DNA of 14,593 nt from an uncultured Peptostreptococcaceae bacterium (GTDB lineage Bacteria > Bacillota > Clostridia > Peptostreptococcales > Anaerovoracaceae), in contig CAJOQI010000029.1 of NCBI GenBank assembly GCA_905236895.1, positions 1-14,593 on the forward strand, read 5' to 3'. Positions 12,286 to 14,593 of this stretch are shown piece after piece (position 1 is the stretch's first letter; every line of letters begins with the position of its first letter). The notes beneath the pieces are model-generated. The model did not search any database. It saw only the letters and a program-made list of their open reading frames with translations, and was not told where the DNA came from. The position numbers were made by a program, and so were the translations under genes.

Positions 12286-14593
12286 ATGTCTGGCAAATTA
12301 AAGAAATTTCTTGTTTTTGCATTGATTGTCTTGCTTTCTTTTGGAGTTATGCCTACCGGTATTTGGGCTGAAGGCAGTGAAATAATTCCAACAGATGAAG
12401 AGACAGCAACAGAAGAAACTGTTGAAGCAGAATCCGAAGAGTCTGATCCCGAAGGTGAAGACTTTGAACCTGAGGTAATCACTGAAGAGACCATCTTAGA
12501 AGAGGCACTCCAGGAAGAAGGGGCAGAGGAGGCTGAAGAGTCTGCAGAGTCTGCAGAGGAAGGAACAGAGGACGCTGAGGCAGAGGAAGTTGAAGCAGAA
12601 GAAAATGTGACAGAAGAAACAGAAGCAGAATCTGAAGAAGCGGAAGAAGTTTCTGAGCCTGCCCAAGAGGAAGAACCTGTAGAAGAGGTTGAAGAATCTG
12701 AAGAAGCTGAAGAAGCTGAAGAAGTCGCTGAAGTCGAAGAAGCTGAAGCAGCTGAAGAAGTCGCTGAAGTCGAAGGGGCTGAAGCAGTCGCCGAAGCCGA
12801 AGCGCTGTACCCTGCTTTTTCCGAAGCAGAAACCGTGGACGGTGTGGTAGTTGCAGTTGAAGCACCGGAAGGCGTTTTTCCGGAAGGTGCTGTTCTATCT
12901 GTTTCGAAGATATCAAAGGATGAACAAAAGATAGTCGATGCAGCACTGGAGGCTGTAAGAGATGATGAAGTAAATGTTGCCTCATCGTATACCTTTGATA
13001 TCAAGGTTCTCGATGCAGAAGGTAAGGAGGTTCAACCTCAGGATAATGAAAGAGTAAAAGTATATTTCACTTTGGCAGAGGTTGATAATTCCAATTTGGA
13101 TACTACGGTTTATCATATCAGTGAGGCAGAAGTAATTGATGCTGAAGCTGTGGAAGTGCTCTCTGCAGAAACAGAGGGTGAAACGGTTGCGGTGGAGACC
13201 GAGGGCTTCTCATACTATACTGTTGAATTTACATATAACGAGATTCAGTACGTCCTGGAAGGAGACGAATCCGTTGCGCTTTCTGACATTTTGGCCGAAG
13301 TTGGACTTAATGGGGAAGTAAGTGATGTGGAAGTAAGCAATGAGGAACTTTTCAGTGCTTCCAATGAAAGCGGACAGTGGATAGTTACATCCCACCAGGC
13401 CTTCACATCCCAGGAGTGGATGAAGGTCACCGTGGACGGAATTGAATATGAAATCCTTGTTACGGATGCAATCCCGGGAAACAATGTGACATCTATGGTC
13501 GATATGAACAACGGTGAAACTAAAAGTGGTGTTTTTACCATTGGAAATAACGGCGTTGTTCGTGGCCCTCTGAGCGGAACCGCAACGATCAGCAACGGTA
13601 CCGTTACAAACAAGGCCAATAACAGCAGCAAGGGTGGCGTCAGCTCCAGCAATGGCTCGGCCTTTATCGCCCGTGGTGCAAACAGTCTAAGATTTGATGG
13701 TGTTACAATAAATAGCGATCCAAAGATTCTGGTATTTAATATTTGGGCGAATGCGTCCGTTACAGCAATTGACACGGTGCTCGACGGCCAGGGCAACGAT
13801 TGGGAAGGCGTTCCGTTCTTGCTTATCGGCGGCTATCCCAACAGCGGCAGCGGCACTTTGAACTTTACCGGCACAAGCGAAATCAAAAATACTGCGGGAA
13901 AGATCTCCGGCGGAAACGGCGGTTCAGTCATCAATGTAAACGGGGGTACCCTGACTATCTCGGACAGCCAGATCGAGCTTGAGTATGGAAACCGCTTCGT
14001 CGTCAAGAGCGGCGCGACGCTTGTCCTTGAAGAAACCAGCCTGATCCCCAGCGGCGCCTACAACAATCCGCTGATCACTGTGGAGCAGGGCGGAAAGCTT
14101 GTGATGAAGAACAGCAGCCTCAGCTCGATCGATGGTGCTTTTCCCCAGGGCATTATAAAGTCCTACGGCGGCGACATCGAGATCGATGGATCGACCTTTG
14201 AGAACATCACCAAGACCTCCGGGAACAGCAGCATCATCGAGGTTACCAAGGGCGGCAATCTTTCAATCAAAGGCGGATCGGAGTTCAAGAACAACAGCGA
14301 CACCAACGCCAAGGGCGGCATCATCCTGATGAATGGCGCCGGCGATCTGACCATAGAAGAGACCACCTTCGAAAACAATAGCTCCGGAAACGGAAACATC
14401 TATGTCGGCAACTCCGGCAAGGTGGATATCAAGAAATCGACCTTTGAGGGAAATGTCGGCGGCTACTACGGCGGTGTATTCTTCCTGGAAAATATCGATG
14501 AACTCACCGTCGATGACGATTCCATATTCACGGAGAACGGCGCGCAATACGGCGGCGCCATCTACATGAACAACGTGGGCGACGCCACCATCG
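12286..14593 (+). CDS. large secreted beta-helix surface protein, 3' end outside the window
   Basis: The open frame runs for 769 codons to the window edge without a stop. The ATG at 12286 is chosen because GGAG (12274-12277) lies 8 bases upstream; in-frame ATGs at 12268 and 12280 are badly placed. Residues 1-28 are a signal peptide (KLKKF, a hydrophobic core, GIWA then cleavage). Residues about 29-175 are an extremely Glu/Ala-rich stalk with a 12-residue tandem repeat at 144-167. Two beta-rich modules follow (about 186-312 and 312-402), of a kind seen in clostridial cell-surface proteins. From about 405 the chain is Gly/Asn-rich with parallel beta-helix repeats: FKNN (667), FENN (695), FEGN (720), FTEN (748), GGVFF (729) and GGAIY (756), like the FxxN/GGA[ILV] repeats of polymorphic membrane proteins. 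It is probably an adhesin; the anchor, if any, lies beyond the window. Confidence 0.9.
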   Translation, partial: MSGKLKKFLVFALIVLLSFGVMPTGIWAEGSEIIPTDEETATEETVEAESEESDPEGEDFEPEVITEETILEEALQEEGAEEAEESAESAEEGTEDAEAEEVEAEENVTEETEAESEEAEEVSEPAQEEEPVEEVEESEEAEEAEEVAEVEEAEAAEEVAEVEGAEAVAEAEALYPAFSEAETVDGVVVAVEAPEGVFPEGAVLSVSKISKDEQKIVDAALEAVRDDEVNVASSYTFDIKVLDAEGKEVQPQDNERVKVYFTLAEVDNSNLDTTVYHISEAEVIDAEAVEVLSAETEGETVAVETEGFSYYTVEFTYNEIQYVLEGDESVALSDILAEVGLNGEVSDVEVSNEELFSASNESGQWIVTSHQAFTSQEWMKVTVDGIEYEILVTDAIPGNNVTSMVDMNNGETKSGVFTIGNNGVVRGPLSGTATISNGTVTNKANNSSKGGVSSSNGSAFIARGANSLRFDGVTINSDPKILVFNIWANASVTAIDTVLDGQGNDWEGVPFLLIGGYPNSGSGTLNFTGTSEIKNTAGKISGGNGGSVINVNGGTLTISDSQIELEYGNRFVVKSGATLVLEETSLIPSGAYNNPLITVEQGGKLVMKNSSLSSIDGAFPQGIIKSYGGDIEIDGSTFENITKTSGNSSIIEVTKGGNLSIKGGSEFKNNSDTNAKGGIILMNGAGDLTIEETTFENNSSGNGNIYVGNSGKVDIKKSTFEGNVGGYYGGVFFLENIDELTVDDDSIFTENGAQYGGAIYMNNVGDATI
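12715..12786 (+). repeat. 36-bp tandem duplication in the acidic stalk
   Basis: The unit 12715-12750 is repeated directly at 12751-12786 with 34 of 36 identities (AAGAAG versus AAGGGG near the end of the unit). It encodes AEEVAEVEEAEA and AEEVAEVEGAEA in frame. Slippage in this GAA/GCT-rich stretch could vary the stalk length between strains. Confidence 0.9.

Noticed and set aside
12715..12786. CRISPR-like repeat
   Set aside because: The two units are directly adjacent with no spacer and lie in frame within a coding stretch.
12228..13004. Long minus-strand open frame encoding a Ser/Ala-rich protein
   Set aside because: It is the antisense of the Glu/Ala-rich stalk. GAA/GCT codons read backwards give TTC and AGC, so stops are rare there. 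It has no ribosome site and is contradicted by the clear plus-strand signal peptide.

Overview
The window looks like a chromosomal segment of a low-to-moderate GC anaerobic Firmicute, most likely a Clostridia relative. The grounds are AGGAGG-type ribosome binding sites, frequent AGA arginine codons, a T-box leader on ileS, a PyrR-type attenuator on pyrR, a LexA box of the Gram-positive type, and a FeoA-FeoB fusion. The exact genus cannot be read from the sequence.

Layout. A FeoA-FeoB ferrous iron transporter (133-2472, +) converges on an unnamed cytoplasmic transglutaminase-fold protein (2537-3940, -), with a strong hairpin between them. The transglutaminase gene and pyrR (4129-4671, +) are divergent, and their predicted promoters overlap. 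The pyrR leader (about 4026-4128) holds a complete three-hairpin switch: a PyrR-binding anti-antiterminator, an antiterminator, and a terminator whose U-tract ends at the pyrR start codon. Behind pyrR lies the N-terminal stub of a uracil permease gene, killed by a stop at codon 3 and cut off after about 30 codons. Next come lexA (4873-5529) with a LexA box over its own -35 element, rpsO (5716-5982) with a structured leader, and pnp (6080-8215), which forms the classical rpsO-pnp pair. A terminator then ends the pnp unit. A T-box leader with an AUC specifier and an intrinsic terminator precedes ileS (8725-11850). This ileS encodes a long type 2 IleRS whose HxGH motif is replaced by GIHH.

After ileS comes about 435 bases of non-housekeeping DNA. 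It contains iterated CATTAAG-type repeats and a 44-codon remnant matching the C-terminal end of an IS21-family IstB protein. A TATAAT-type promoter follows. From 12286 to the window edge runs a large secreted protein, unfinished in this window. It has a signal peptide, a roughly 145-residue Glu/Ala-rich stalk with a 36-bp tandem duplication, two beta-rich modules, and a parallel beta-helix with FxxN/GGA repeats. The helix-coding part is clearly more GC-rich than the rest.

Taken together, the left and middle parts are housekeeping genes rich in RNA-based regulation: PyrR attenuator, rpsO leader and T-box. The right end is an accessory surface-protein locus next to a decayed insertion sequence. 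I see no undescribed defence or mobile system. The most unusual points are the altered IleRS signature motif, the compact pyrR attenuator with its dead permease gene, and the mosaic surface protein.
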